IMG/VR virus record: IMGVR_UViG_3300025141_012985
Location: 20,178 to 84,177 of that record
Origin: a virus
Length of the DNA stretch: 64,000 nucleotides
Reading direction: 5' to 3' (one strand)
The notes under the pieces are model-generated. The model ran no database searches. It was not told where the DNA came from and worked only from the letters and a program-made list of their open reading frames with translations. Positions within the stretch are counted from its first letter, which is position 1. Each line of letters starts with the position of its first letter. Below are positions 43,663 through 51,747 of the stretch, in pieces. The translations under genes and the position numbers were made by a program.

Positions 43663-43953
43663 ATGACAAGGATGTTGTCAAGTAGTGACATTTTAAATCT
43701 AATTTCTAAAGAAAGGCATAAGATTGATCTATCTGAGGGCGGGAGTATTCCAGTCTTTGCAGGATCAGGTGATAGAAAGGTGCCCCTAGTAGGGAAAGGA
43801 TTCAAAATACGTCACAAAGATTCTGGTTACACATATACTTGTGTAAAATTAGTAGATGACGGAAACAAGTCTACTGTCATTGTTCAAGACGATGGAGTCG
43901 GAGACTATCATGCAATACCGAGCGAAGATTTATCTAAGTACGAGAGGATGTAA
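43663..43953 (+). CDS. Small unknown protein
   Basis: 96 residues; a helical start ('SSDILNLISKERHKIDLSEG') and a small beta domain ('GKGFKIRHKDSGYTYTCVKLVDDGNKSTVIV'), like short DNA- or virion-associated phage proteins. Its TAA overlaps the ATG of the next gene by one base. Confidence 0.55.
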   Translation: MTRMLSSSDILNLISKERHKIDLSEGGSIPVFAGSGDRKVPLVGKGFKIRHKDSGYTYTCVKLVDDGNKSTVIVQDDGVGDYHAIPSEDLSKYERM

Positions 43954-44687
43954 TGTCAATCATCACAGATGAAAAAATAATTCAAAGTATACGAGAAACG
44001 CTCGGATTTGACGAGGAAGAGCGGAAAGAGCTAAAGAAAGAACCCAGAGAGAATCCAATCCTCTCTGAATCATATGTGGCTCAAGAAAAGAGATTCAGTT
44101 TACCTACTGAGCTTTTAAGCGGAGCAAACAAGCAAAGTCACAAAGAGCTCTATCTTCAGTATATCGAAGATTTTAATAGGATAAGCGCAGAGCTAGATAC
44201 AGTAAATCGTGACGAAGTCACTTCAAATCATTCAGAATATAGATCACTTAAGATAGATGAGACTTATAACATGAATGCTGTATACCTTCATGAGTTATAC
44301 TTTTCAAACATCAGCGATCTACAAAGTCAGATCGGGATGGATTCACTTGCGTATATGCGCCTTTCAAGAGATTTTGGCGGATTTGATGAGTGGCAAAAAG
44401 ACTTCATAGCATGCTGTTCATCTGCTAGGTGCGGATGGGCAATAACTTATTTTAATACTTACTTGCAAAGATATGTCAATACAATTGTTGATCTTCATAG
44501 CTTAAATGTTCCAGTTGGCGGATATCCAATTATCGTTATGGATGTTTGGCAACATGCTTACTATAGAGACTATCTTAATGATGTTAAGACATATACATAT
44601 GGAATGATGAAACAGCTAAATTGGAATGTTATAGAAAAGAGATTTCAAAGATCAGAAAAAATTGCAAATGCGCTGAGGGGATTATGA
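43953..44687 (+). CDS. Fe/Mn-family superoxide dismutase
   Basis: 244 residues; after a ~50-residue extra N-terminus the Fe/Mn SOD fold is readable. All four metal ligands are present: His63 ('QSHKELYLQY'), His113 ('YLHELYF'), Asp197 and His201 ('DVWQHAYYRDY'). The middle 'GWAITYFNTYLQRYVNTIVDLHSLNVP' and the end 'NWNVIEKRF' match the C-terminal SOD domain. It would convert superoxide to peroxide and oxygen. The usual gateway residues are changed, so activity needs testing. Metal preference cannot be told. It is not in a redox operon but beside virion-type genes. Confidence 0.82.
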   Translation: MSIITDEKIIQSIRETLGFDEEERKELKKEPRENPILSESYVAQEKRFSLPTELLSGANKQSHKELYLQYIEDFNRISAELDTVNRDEVTSNHSEYRSLKIDETYNMNAVYLHELYFSNISDLQSQIGMDSLAYMRLSRDFGGFDEWQKDFIACCSSARCGWAITYFNTYLQRYVNTIVDLHSLNVPVGGYPIIVMDVWQHAYYRDYLNDVKTYTYGMMKQLNWNVIEKRFQRSEKIANALRGL

Positions 44688-45292
44688 AAATTACAATCAA
44701 GGATCTTAGACGAATTATTTTAGAGCAGGTAGAAGAAGATGGTCCTGTTGATATGAATAGTGCAACTACAAAAGTTAGGCTTGCTATTGACTCTGTTGAT
44801 GATCAGATTGATTCTCATATGATTGATTTTGAAGCAGGGTCTCTAGTTGCACCTGAAGATTTAGTGATGGAATCTTTAAGTCAGTTAAATCTTTCAGCAC
44901 TTTTACTTGAACAGGATGATGAAGGCGGAGAAGATGATCCTGGTGTAGATCCCCCAGAAGGAAGTGAAGATGTATCTGTAGAAGAGCCCATTGAGCCTGC
45001 AAAGAAACCAGCTATGAATATTGACTCTTTTACTAAAAAAGTTGCACAGCTAGCTCTAGGATATCAGGCTAGACTTGATATCCCGACTGTTATTATCAAT
45101 AGAGCGATTAACTTCTTAAATGAAAACTATGATAAGCAATATACAGATTCCTTTAAAGACATACTGGACACCCACTTTGACTTCAACATTGCACCCGTCA
45201 GAGATACGGGAGGACCAGATATAGGTGGCCGGCAAGCTGGGATCGGAGCGATTGGCGAACCAGAAGGGTTACCAGAAACTCCTTCAACATAA
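44684..45292 (+). CDS. Acidic virion-type protein with N-terminal 'LRRII' helix
   Basis: About 202 residues from ATG 44684 (GAGGGG just upstream, overlapping the SOD stop). Residues 6-18 'KDLRRIILEQVEE' are the recurring helix. An acidic linker lies near 85-110 and a helical domain near 115-165. No family recognised; the N-terminal helix suggests virion or assembly targeting. Confidence 0.58.
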   Translation: MKITIKDLRRIILEQVEEDGPVDMNSATTKVRLAIDSVDDQIDSHMIDFEAGSLVAPEDLVMESLSQLNLSALLLEQDDEGGEDDPGVDPPEGSEDVSVEEPIEPAKKPAMNIDSFTKKVAQLALGYQARLDIPTVIINRAINFLNENYDKQYTDSFKDILDTHFDFNIAPVRDTGGPDIGGRQAGIGAIGEPEGLPETPST

Positions 45293-45302
45293 GTGAGATA
45301 TC

Positions 45303-45590
45303 ATGAATGATAAGCTTGTCAATTTTGAGACAAAGAAGTCTGTTCATTTTTCACTGACTAGAGAGACACACTCTCATTTTAGAATCTCATGTTTTAAAAA
45401 AGGCCTTTCTATGCAAGAAGTTTTAGAAGAAATTGTTCAAAGAATAGCAGCAGAAAATCCAGAAATGGAAGAGATTTTAGAAGATATTCAGAGAAAAAAG
45501 AGAGACTCTTCAATAAGTCGTCTTTCAAATACTGATGCCGAATCTATTTTTAATGTCATAGAGAGTGATAACCCGCTATCATCTGAGTGA
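45303..45590 (+). CDS. Ribbon-helix-helix-like DNA-binding protein
   Basis: 95 residues. The N-terminal ~55 residues have the short beta strand plus two helices of a ribbon-helix-helix fold ('KKSVHFSLTRETHSHFRISCFKKGLSMQEVLEEIVQRI'); the tail is acidic/helical. Such proteins bind DNA as dimers and often act as repressors or partition factors. Its targets could include the palindromes reported here, but no direct evidence links them. Confidence 0.6.
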   Translation: MNDKLVNFETKKSVHFSLTRETHSHFRISCFKKGLSMQEVLEEIVQRIAAENPEMEEILEDIQRKKRDSSISRLSNTDAESIFNVIESDNPLSSE

Positions 45591-45594
45591 AAAA

Positions 45595-45924
45595 ATGAAA
45601 ATTATTAATTTTATAAAAAATATCTGGAAGCTTCTTACTATTGATACAGAAAAGTTTTCAAAGATTGTTGAAAATATGGATACAATTCACATTCTCGCAA
45701 GTTCAATTTCTCAGGTTTCAAAGATACAAGATATTCATAATGAAGTAATTCATCAAATTGCAATTAATCAGCATGGTTTATCAACAACTCAGAGTGAAAT
45801 CGCTATCGAGGTTTCTAAAATTCAGCCCAAAATAAGAGAAAAGGGACGTGATCTAAAGTCTGCAACAAAGACATCTTTCAAAGATATATTTCACAAAGAT
45901 GACGATGATGATATATTTCATTAA
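45595..45924 (+). CDS. Small helical protein with acidic tail
   Basis: About 109 residues from ATG 45595; helical, with an Asp-rich end ('HKDDDDDIFH'). A GTG at 45565 in the same frame is less likely. Gene sits just before the membrane group. Function unknown. Confidence 0.52.
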   Translation: MKIINFIKNIWKLLTIDTEKFSKIVENMDTIHILASSISQVSKIQDIHNEVIHQIAINQHGLSTTQSEIAIEVSKIQPKIREKGRDLKSATKTSFKDIFHKDDDDDIFH

Positions 45925-45935
45925 GGAGAAATATT

Positions 45936-46181
45936 ATGGGTGATGATGAAATTGTTATAAAAGAAGTCAGGGCAATGATGGAAGGACAAAAGCTCGGAGT
46001 TTTAGATAGAATAATGGGTCGCCTTATTTCTCGAAAGTTTTTTGTATTTTTGACCGCAACTGGCTTACTAGCATATAATTTTCTAGATGCTGATACATGG
46101 GGAATGATTGCAATGATCTATATCGGCGGTCAAACAGTTATTGATGCAGCAATTTCCTGGAAGCATGGAAAGAATGGTTGA
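45936..46181 (+). CDS. Small membrane protein, holin-like
   Basis: 81 residues with two hydrophobic segments: about 37-52 ('FFVFLTATGLLAYNFL') and 55-73 ('WGMIAMIYIGGQTVIDAAI'). The 'YIGGQTVIDA' segment recurs in small phage membrane proteins often called holins. Short, charged ends and a strong AAGGAG support this, but the holin call is tentative. It precedes spanin-like genes. Confidence 0.55.
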   Translation: MGDDEIVIKEVRAMMEGQKLGVLDRIMGRLISRKFFVFLTATGLLAYNFLDADTWGMIAMIYIGGQTVIDAAISWKHGKNG

Positions 46182-46183
46182 AA

Positions 46184-46594
46184 ATGCTGACATGGCTAAA
46201 AGCAAAATATTATCTTAAAAAGTCCTGGATCTGGATCAAGGCACACTGGGAGCTTGTCCTGGGTGTATTTCTTGTCATTTTTGTGTATGCAACACAAAGG
46301 GCAAAGACTTCTTCAATGTCAAAGGTCTTAGAAAACTCTAGAAAGCTTCACGAAGAAGAGACAAAGTCTCTTCAGGAGATTCACGAAAAAGAAAAGGAAG
46401 ATCTCAAAAAAGCAGAAGATAGAATGATTGAGACAATGAAGAGGGTTGAGGAAGAATACGAAAAGTCTAACAAAGAGCTTGATGACAAAAAGAAAAAGGA
46501 AATCGAATCACTAGTTAAGAAAAATAAAAAAGATCCAGATGAAATAACTAGAAAGCTTTCAGAACTAACTGGGTTTGAAATTCACGTGGAGTAA
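46184..46594 (+). CDS. Spanin-like inner-membrane coiled-coil protein
   Basis: About 136 residues. One transmembrane helix near 24-42 ('ELVLGVFLVIFVYATQ'), then a long Glu/Lys coiled coil to the end. This layout is that of an i-spanin (Rz-type), which crosses the periplasm to the outer membrane protein. An in-frame TTG at 46178 is also possible. Followed by a secreted protein. Confidence 0.55.
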   Translation: MLTWLKAKYYLKKSWIWIKAHWELVLGVFLVIFVYATQRAKTSSMSKVLENSRKLHEEETKSLQEIHEKEKEDLKKAEDRMIETMKRVEEEYEKSNKELDDKKKKEIESLVKKNKKDPDEITRKLSELTGFEIHVE

Positions 46595-46596
46595 AA

Positions 46597-47058
46597 ATGT
46601 TCTTAAGATCCTTGCTAATTTTTCTTTTATTTGGGACTTTCCCTTCGCTTTCACTTGCAGACGATGAAGTAGGTTCTACTATTATGTCAATTGAAGAAGG
46701 AGATGTTGCACCTTTTGACGGCACACTCTTTAGCACAAGAGCTGCAGCAGATATATTAGTTCAGCTTGAAAATCAGGATGCAGCATGTCAGATTAAAATA
46801 GATAGAGAGGTAGGCTTAAGAGAGGGAGAGCTTAATCTCGAAATAGAGCGATCACAAATTGCGCAAGAAGCTTGTGAAGAAAGATATGATATGCATATCA
46901 ATCTTAAGCGAGAAGAGATCAACTTTCTTTACGATAGACTGAGAAGATCATCAGGAAATAGGGATGCACTTTGGTTTGGATTGGGAACTGCTACTGGTAT
47001 CGGAATGACTGCACTTTCAGTATGGATATTAAACTCTGTTTCTTCATCAGGAAATTAA
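46597..47058 (+). CDS. Secreted/membrane protein of the lysis-type group
   Basis: 153 residues. An N-terminal signal peptide (about 1-21, cut near 'SLADDE'), then an 'EEGDVAPFDGTLFSTRAAADILVQL' domain, a helical charged region, and a C-terminal transmembrane segment ('ALWFGLGTATGIGMTALSVWIL'). The 'EG..APF.G.L.S..AA' pattern is common in phage proteins found beside spanins. No lipobox Cys is present, so it is not a standard o-spanin. Confidence 0.58.
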   Translation: MFLRSLLIFLLFGTFPSLSLADDEVGSTIMSIEEGDVAPFDGTLFSTRAAADILVQLENQDAACQIKIDREVGLREGELNLEIERSQIAQEACEERYDMHINLKREEINFLYDRLRRSSGNRDALWFGLGTATGIGMTALSVWILNSVSSSGN

Positions 47059-47094
47059 GATAAAGCAGCATATTTATTCTTTGAGGAAGTGAGC

Positions 47095-48807
47095 ATGAAC
47101 GTTATTATTGACAGAAAAATTCTTGAAGAGTTTATAAGCTCGAGAATTAAAGAAGAAAGAAGCTTTCACACAGCAGACATTGCTGAAATTCCAGCAAAAG
47201 AAATGGAGGATGAGCCAATTGTTCCAAGAGAGCAGATGGCAGTCCAGCTGTCTGTTGAAGAGCCTCCTGTTGCAGATCCTGAATTTACGCCTGCTTCTAT
47301 TGCTGAGCTTGGAAATTCTGCATCAGTTATATCTAGAGAAGTCCCTTCTCATCAGATTGAATATTTTTACAGAATGCTTCATAAGATCCTTGATAAGGCA
47401 CTAGATAGAGAAGATGCAAGACTTAGAGGGGACCTAAGCGGAAGCACGGGAATTAGACTAATAGGCGACGAACCTGATTTAGAAAAATTTAATAATAAAG
47501 ATATAGAAGATCAAGTAAAGGAATCTATAAACAGGATCATTAATGAGCAGGATGGTACTTTCTCTTCTGATGAGACAGCTACTGTTCCTGATGCAATCCA
47601 AGATGTTCTGGACTATTTAAGCTCCATAAACTTTGGATACACAACAGTTGGAAAAGTTCTAGGAGGGACGGGACAAAGACCGCAATCTCCAGACATGATG
47701 CAAATTCAGCTTAGTCAAAAGATAGGCCCATCTGGAATTGATCCCAACGTCGCTCAAATCTTTAGCAAATACAACCTGACACCAGATCAAATTGACATGG
47801 TTAGACATGGAGTGACTCAAACTATTATGAAGTCTGTCACACCGTTGAAATCAGAGCCACCTCCCACTGACTGGAGTCCAGAGCGGCTTGCAGCAAATCA
47901 GGTAGCTGATCAGGTTGCACTCAAGATGCTCAAGGGTAAAAAAGATCCACAGACAGGTGAGTGGGTAGCACCACCAGCCACACAAGAAGACGTTGCTGCT
48001 GAGCTAGTTAGAAGATCTGAGGCTGAGACAGACCAGAATATGATTAATGCATATCAAGAAATGGCACAGATGATCCTATCTAAATCAGGTGCAGCTGAAG
48101 AGCTTAGAGCCAGAAAAGAATCGGAAAGAGAGATACAAGCTCTTCAGGCTCAAGAGACTGCGGAGGAAGAAGAGACTGTTGCCGCACCAAAAGATCTATC
48201 AGATCTCTGGACACAGATAGCCAAGGAAGAAGGATTTGCATCAGCTGCAGGTGCTAGACAGTTTGCATTTAAGCCAATGATTAAGTACTATCTTGAAAGC
48301 ATGGCAATTCCTCCTGAAGTCATGGAAGCGATTAAGGGAAGAGCGCTTCAGACGTTTAAAAGGGGCATGAGAAGCTTTAATCTTGGGATAGATCCAAATC
48401 AAGTCAACCAGATTATTAGATCATCAAGAATAGCTCCTGAGATGTCGGGTGATCAATTTAGGACATACTTTAAGCTAATATTCTTTCAGCCCTTTGTCAA
48501 TGACTTCTTAAAGGCGTGGAAGCTACAGGTAGGAGTCATACTTTCAGAAATGGGAATCCAAGATCCCAAACAAGTATTTGCAAAGATGCTAGTTGGTGAG
48601 ACTAGCCCAAATTCAAAATCTGCTAAAGCAAAGATTGCAGCAGCAATGACACCAATTCAGTTTTCTCAGGCACTAGCGAAATCCCGAGAATGGTCGGCTG
48701 ATACAGCTAATTCTACCGCACTTGCTCAACAGTATGCTCAGAGAATTGAGGAGCCTGCAAAGGTTAAGCCGGCAATTCAAAAAGCTTTAAGCAATCCAGA
48801 TGTTTAG
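47095..48807 (+). CDS. Large helical virion-type protein
   Basis: About 570 residues from ATG 47095 (GAGG 8 nt upstream; GTG 47089 is too close). It starts with a helix 'RKILEEFISSRIKEER' similar to the recurring terminal helix, has a flexible acidic/Pro-rich region to residue ~90, and long helical segments after (e.g. 'KSGAAEELRARKESEREIQALQAQETAEEEE'). TATTTAT at 47071 may be a promoter element. Likely a structural, scaffold or internal head protein; family not recognised. Confidence 0.58.
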   Translation: MNVIIDRKILEEFISSRIKEERSFHTADIAEIPAKEMEDEPIVPREQMAVQLSVEEPPVADPEFTPASIAELGNSASVISREVPSHQIEYFYRMLHKILDKALDREDARLRGDLSGSTGIRLIGDEPDLEKFNNKDIEDQVKESINRIINEQDGTFSSDETATVPDAIQDVLDYLSSINFGYTTVGKVLGGTGQRPQSPDMMQIQLSQKIGPSGIDPNVAQIFSKYNLTPDQIDMVRHGVTQTIMKSVTPLKSEPPPTDWSPERLAANQVADQVALKMLKGKKDPQTGEWVAPPATQEDVAAELVRRSEAETDQNMINAYQEMAQMILSKSGAAEELRARKESEREIQALQAQETAEEEETVAAPKDLSDLWTQIAKEEGFASAAGARQFAFKPMIKYYLESMAIPPEVMEAIKGRALQTFKRGMRSFNLGIDPNQVNQIIRSSRIAPEMSGDQFRTYFKLIFFQPFVNDFLKAWKLQVGVILSEMGIQDPKQVFAKMLVGETSPNSKSAKAKIAAAMTPIQFSQALAKSREWSADTANSTALAQQYAQRIEEPAKVKPAIQKALSNPDV

Positions 48808-48831
48808 ATATAATATTATAAGGATTTAGAA

Positions 48832-49272
48832 ATGAAACCTCTTTTAGAAGTTGTTGGTAGATCAATATTAAGAGAGGAGAGCAGGAGTCAGATGAAAGGT
48901 ATTGGATCTATTCTCGGTAATTTATCACCGGGTGTTCTTGGAAGTTTACCAGTTCAACCAAATAGGACAGAGTGGGTTGTTGTTGATGATCAAACCGTTG
49001 AAAGGCTTGTGAGAACATTTGAGTTTAATGACGCTAAAAGGGTAAAAGACTTTGTTACACATCTTATCTTTGAGCAAGAAGAAATGCAACATCATGCTAG
49101 AATTATTATAGAAGGTAGAGAAGTTACTATCGAAACATACACTCACAATGTTAATGAGGTGACAGAGCTAGACAAAGAGCTGGCTAAGTTTTGTGATGAC
49201 CTATACAGAGATGTTCAAGATTTTTATGGTGATCGAGAAGCAGAGGTGATAAATGACAATTATGATGAGTGA
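48832..49272 (+). CDS. Pterin-4a-carbinolamine dehydratase-like domain protein
   Basis: 146 residues. Residues 5-16 'LEVVGRSILREE' form a version of the recurring terminal helix; the C-terminal ~95 residues match the PhhB/DCoH fold: 'LVRTFEFNDAKRVKDFVTHLIFEQEEMQHHARIIIEGREVTIETYTHNVNEVTELDKELAKF'. His87-His88 and His105 lie where the enzyme has its catalytic HHP..TH residues, although Pro is replaced by Ala. A functional dehydratase or a pterin/folate-binding structural protein are both possible. Ends in an acidic tail and overlaps the next gene by 20 nt. Confidence 0.68.
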   Translation: MKPLLEVVGRSILREESRSQMKGIGSILGNLSPGVLGSLPVQPNRTEWVVVDDQTVERLVRTFEFNDAKRVKDFVTHLIFEQEEMQHHARIIIEGREVTIETYTHNVNEVTELDKELAKFCDDLYRDVQDFYGDREAEVINDNYDE

Positions 49273-49609
49273 TTCTCTAATAGGAAGGGTTGATCCAAGA
49301 TCTTTAGTTTCAAGATCTCCGCCTGCAGATCATCATGGAATTAATGTTGATATTTTAATTGATGATGAGACATTTATATTTACACCCACTTTATTTAAGA
49401 GAGAATCTAAAAAAGTAACTATTTCATTTTTTTCAACTATTGCATTAGTTGAAAAGATTATGGATGAATCATTTTCTATGGACATATCTTTAGTGTCCAA
49501 TGAGTGCACGCTTTATAAGTTCACTAGCATCAATAAAGATAATTCTGAAATAGAGATTAAATTAAATTCAAATGAGTACCTTACTCAATTGTCTATTCTA
49601 TCTGTTTGA
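49253..49609 (+). CDS. Small unknown protein
   Basis: 118 residues; beta-rich ('INVDILIDDETFIFTPTLFKRESKKVTISFFSTIALVEKI'). It overlaps the preceding gene end. An ATG at 49265 is an alternative start. No family recognised. Confidence 0.5.
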   Translation: MTIMMSDSLIGRVDPRSLVSRSPPADHHGINVDILIDDETFIFTPTLFKRESKKVTISFFSTIALVEKIMDESFSMDISLVSNECTLYKFTSINKDNSEIEIKLNSNEYLTQLSILSV

Positions 49610-49637
49610 AATAGTTAATAATGTCAAGAGGTAAAAA

Positions 49638-49811
49638 ATGAGCAAGTTTAAATTTGAAAAATTCATGAAAGATATTGTTAAGAGAGAGTCTCATTCAAAG
49701 CAGATGTCAAAGAATGAAAGAGATCAAGTTGAAGAAACTCCCCAAAGAAAATATAACAAACTTTATAGAGAGCGCTGGCAGAATACTATAAAGCATGGGA
49801 GAAAGAAGTGA
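49638..49811 (+). CDS. Very small basic protein, 57 residues
   Basis: A 57-codon reading frame from ATG 49638 to TGA 49809-49811, with AGAGG upstream. It is lysine/arginine-rich, ending 'KLYRERWQNTIKHGRKK', a pattern I associate with small phage proteins. Its TGA overlaps the GTG of the next gene (GTGA). It fills an otherwise empty 198-bp gap. Confidence 0.6.
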   Translation: MSKFKFEKFMKDIVKRESHSKQMSKNERDQVEETPQRKYNKLYRERWQNTIKHGRKK

Positions 49812-50503
49812 GTATAATTAGAATCGGAAACGCCTCTCAGCTTGAAAGTTTTTTAAAAATTCTTTCTGAAGAAAGAGCCCAGAAAGATGATCTACCAGAA
49901 AAGCAGTCTGATATGGAAAGTGCAATAGACAGAGATTTAAAAAAATTCTCAAAGATATCTGAGCAAGAGGAAGACGATGATGAATCAGAAGAAGAATCAG
50001 ATGATGAATCAGAAGAAGAATCAGAAGAAGAATCAGAAGACGAAGGCATTGAAGACGAAGACGTAGATGTTGCCCCTCCTGAGGAAGAGGGAGAAGATGA
50101 ATACTTGTCGCCAGATGTAACCTATTATAAAATCAGGGATGAGATTAATGACATTAGAGCAGCACCATCCCTAAAGGGAAAAGAAGTAAAGCAAGATATG
50201 GAGCAGTGGCTTAGTAGGCTAAGTGATAGTGAAAAGGAAATGCTTTACACGTACTTGGACACTGTTGATCAAATCATGAGAAGCAAGGTTACCGGAAGTG
50301 ATGCACAGGATCCCAGCGATCCTCCCACTTCTTTAAGACTATCAGGAGACGAAGACGGTGAAGACGCGGATGAAGAAGGCGACGACGAGGAGTCGTCTGA
50401 AGAAGTTTCTGGAGATACGGAAGATACGTCTCCCCCAATCAAGGCTGGCGGATCTCAGGATCTATCCGAGATTAGACAAAAAGTTAAAGCGTTAATGCGC
50501 TGA
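49808..50503 (+). CDS. Highly acidic protein (scaffold-like)
   Basis: 231 residues. An N-terminal helix with 'SQLESFLKILSEE' (recurring motif), an Asp/Glu/Ser run near 57-78 ('DESEEESDDESEEESEEES') and another acidic run near 178-205, a central helical region, and a helical end ('LSEIRQKVKALMR'). Such acidic proteins with a helical end often act as scaffolding or internal core proteins; this is inference. GTG start. Confidence 0.58.
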   Translation: MSIIRIGNASQLESFLKILSEERAQKDDLPEKQSDMESAIDRDLKKFSKISEQEEDDDESEEESDDESEEESEEESEDEGIEDEDVDVAPPEEEGEDEYLSPDVTYYKIRDEINDIRAAPSLKGKEVKQDMEQWLSRLSDSEKEMLYTYLDTVDQIMRSKVTGSDAQDPSDPPTSLRLSGDEDGEDADEEGDDEESSEEVSGDTEDTSPPIKAGGSQDLSEIRQKVKALMR

Positions 50504-50526
50504 TAGCATTTAAATAAAGTAATTCA

Positions 50527-50555
50527 TGTAAATTTAGCCATGAATATGGTATAAT
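50527..50555 (+). promoter_or_regulatory. Putative phage promoter, TGTAAA-N17-TATAAT
   Basis: TTCATGTAAATTT with TATAAT 17 nt after TGTAAA. The 13-nt TTCATGTAAATTT is identical to the site upstream of dnaE. TATAAT ends only 6 nt before ATG 50562, so the transcript would be leaderless or almost so. Confidence 0.55.
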
Positions 50556-50561
50556 TTTCCT

Positions 50562-50777
50562 ATGGAAAAAAGAACTATTAATTTACCGCATGGCGGAACA
50601 CTAGAAGTTGACTGTACATCTGAATTTCTTGATGTTGTAAAGAAATCTCTCAATATTGTGGGAAGAGATGTAAGCGATGCTGATGTAAAAAACTTTATAT
50701 ATGAGGCATTTAAAACTGGGATAGACAATGCAGAACAAGAGCTTATTGATAAAGAGCAATTAATCAAAGATGATTAA
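50562..50777 (+). CDS. Small unknown protein, possibly leaderless
   Basis: 71 residues, with 'INLPHGGTLEVDCTSEFLDVVKKSLNI' and an acidic helical end. No Shine-Dalgarno sequence; the ATG lies 6 nt after a TATAAT. It opens a transcription unit leading to the nucleotidyltransferase cassette. Unknown function. Confidence 0.55.
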   Translation: MEKRTINLPHGGTLEVDCTSEFLDVVKKSLNIVGRDVSDADVKNFIYEAFKTGIDNAEQELIDKEQLIKDD

Positions 50778-50799
50778 TAGTTATGTCTGCGGAGACGAC

Positions 50800-51087
50800 A
50801 TGATGAATAGGCTTTTTTCAAGACAGTTAATTATTGAATCAATTGCTAGTGATCTTTTTGAGCTAGCTAGCGGAAAAATTACTGAGTACGGATCGATAGA
50901 TCACATTCAAGAGCTAGAAAGAATGGAGAATGAGCTTAGATCGCTTAAGGGATCTATGCAGAGAGGGCCCGATAGACTCACTTTGAGAAAAGAAAAAGCA
51001 ACACTACAGAGGGCTATTGAGTCAATAAGGTATCTTAAAACTAAGGCAGAAAGAGCAGGAAAGAGCAAGGGCCTTCTTAAGACGTAG
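50800..51087 (+). CDS. Small helical protein
   Basis: About 95 residues from ATG 50800 (GGAG 5 nt upstream). Helical with 'RLFSRQLIIESIASDLFELAS' at the start (recurring-helix type) and a basic charged coiled coil. It ends 9 nt before the nucleotidyltransferase gene. Confidence 0.52.
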   Translation: MMNRLFSRQLIIESIASDLFELASGKITEYGSIDHIQELERMENELRSLKGSMQRGPDRLTLRKEKATLQRAIESIRYLKTKAERAGKSKGLLKT

Positions 51088-51096
51088 GAGAATGGT

Positions 51097-51747
51097 GTGA
51101 AGATAGGGATTTTTGGTGGGGGATTTAAGCCCTTTACTACTGGTCATTTTTCAAAGTTGTCGCTTTCATTATCTGAGAATGATGTAACATATCTCTTCTA
51201 TGGCGTTTCTCCTAGAATGAAGAATTCTGATTTTCTCTATACTGGAGAGATGGCTGAAAAAGTTTTTGATATAGTTAAATCATCTCTTAATGATAGATTT
51301 GGAGACAAGATTATTGTTCAAAAGGGAGTGCCGACCCCCCTTGTAGAGATTTTTCTCTTAATTGAAAGAATTAAAGATGATAAAGATAGCTCTGACTTGT
51401 TAACAGTGTACTCTGGTAAAGAAGATGAGCATAGATTTACCAAGTATATTAACACTCCGCATGAAGAGAAGTACTTTGGAAATCTTGTCAAATCAAATAG
51501 GCTACTGTTTAAGTCAAGTAATATCTGTAATTTAACAAAGTCTATGAAGAATTTTTACCCTAAGCTTAGCAATGAAAAAATAGAATCCCTTATAAAAGTT
51601 AAGGGCTCTGTTGTGAGGGGCGCAATTCTTAAAAATGATATTGAGACAGTTAAAAACTATATGCCGTCATTTCTGTTTGAAACAAGATATAATGGACATG
51701 CGGCATCAGACGAAATTATACGCGCACTATGGGGTGAGAATAGATGA
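51097..51747 (+). CDS. Cytidylyltransferase-type (HxGH) nucleotidyltransferase
   Basis: 216 residues. The N-terminal 'IGIFGGGFKPFTTGHFSKLSLS' matches the cytidylyltransferase/NMNAT fold, with Thr-x-x-His ('TTGH') in the place of HxGH, and 'KGSVVRGAI' near 170 where the family has ISTxxR. It would transfer a nucleotide from NTP to a small phosphate (NMN, phosphopantetheine, glycerol-phosphate or sugar); substrate unknown. GTG start with GGAG 6 nt upstream. Overlaps the next gene by 4 nt (ATGA). Confidence 0.72.
   Translation: MKIGIFGGGFKPFTTGHFSKLSLSLSENDVTYLFYGVSPRMKNSDFLYTGEMAEKVFDIVKSSLNDRFGDKIIVQKGVPTPLVEIFLLIERIKDDKDSSDLLTVYSGKEDEHRFTKYINTPHEEKYFGNLVKSNRLLFKSSNICNLTKSMKNFYPKLSNEKIESLIKVKGSVVRGAILKNDIETVKNYMPSFLFETRYNGHAASDEIIRALWGENR

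Noticed and set aside
49837-50049. Minus-strand Ser-rich protein
   Set aside because: Antisense of the acidic run in the 49808 gene; same reason.
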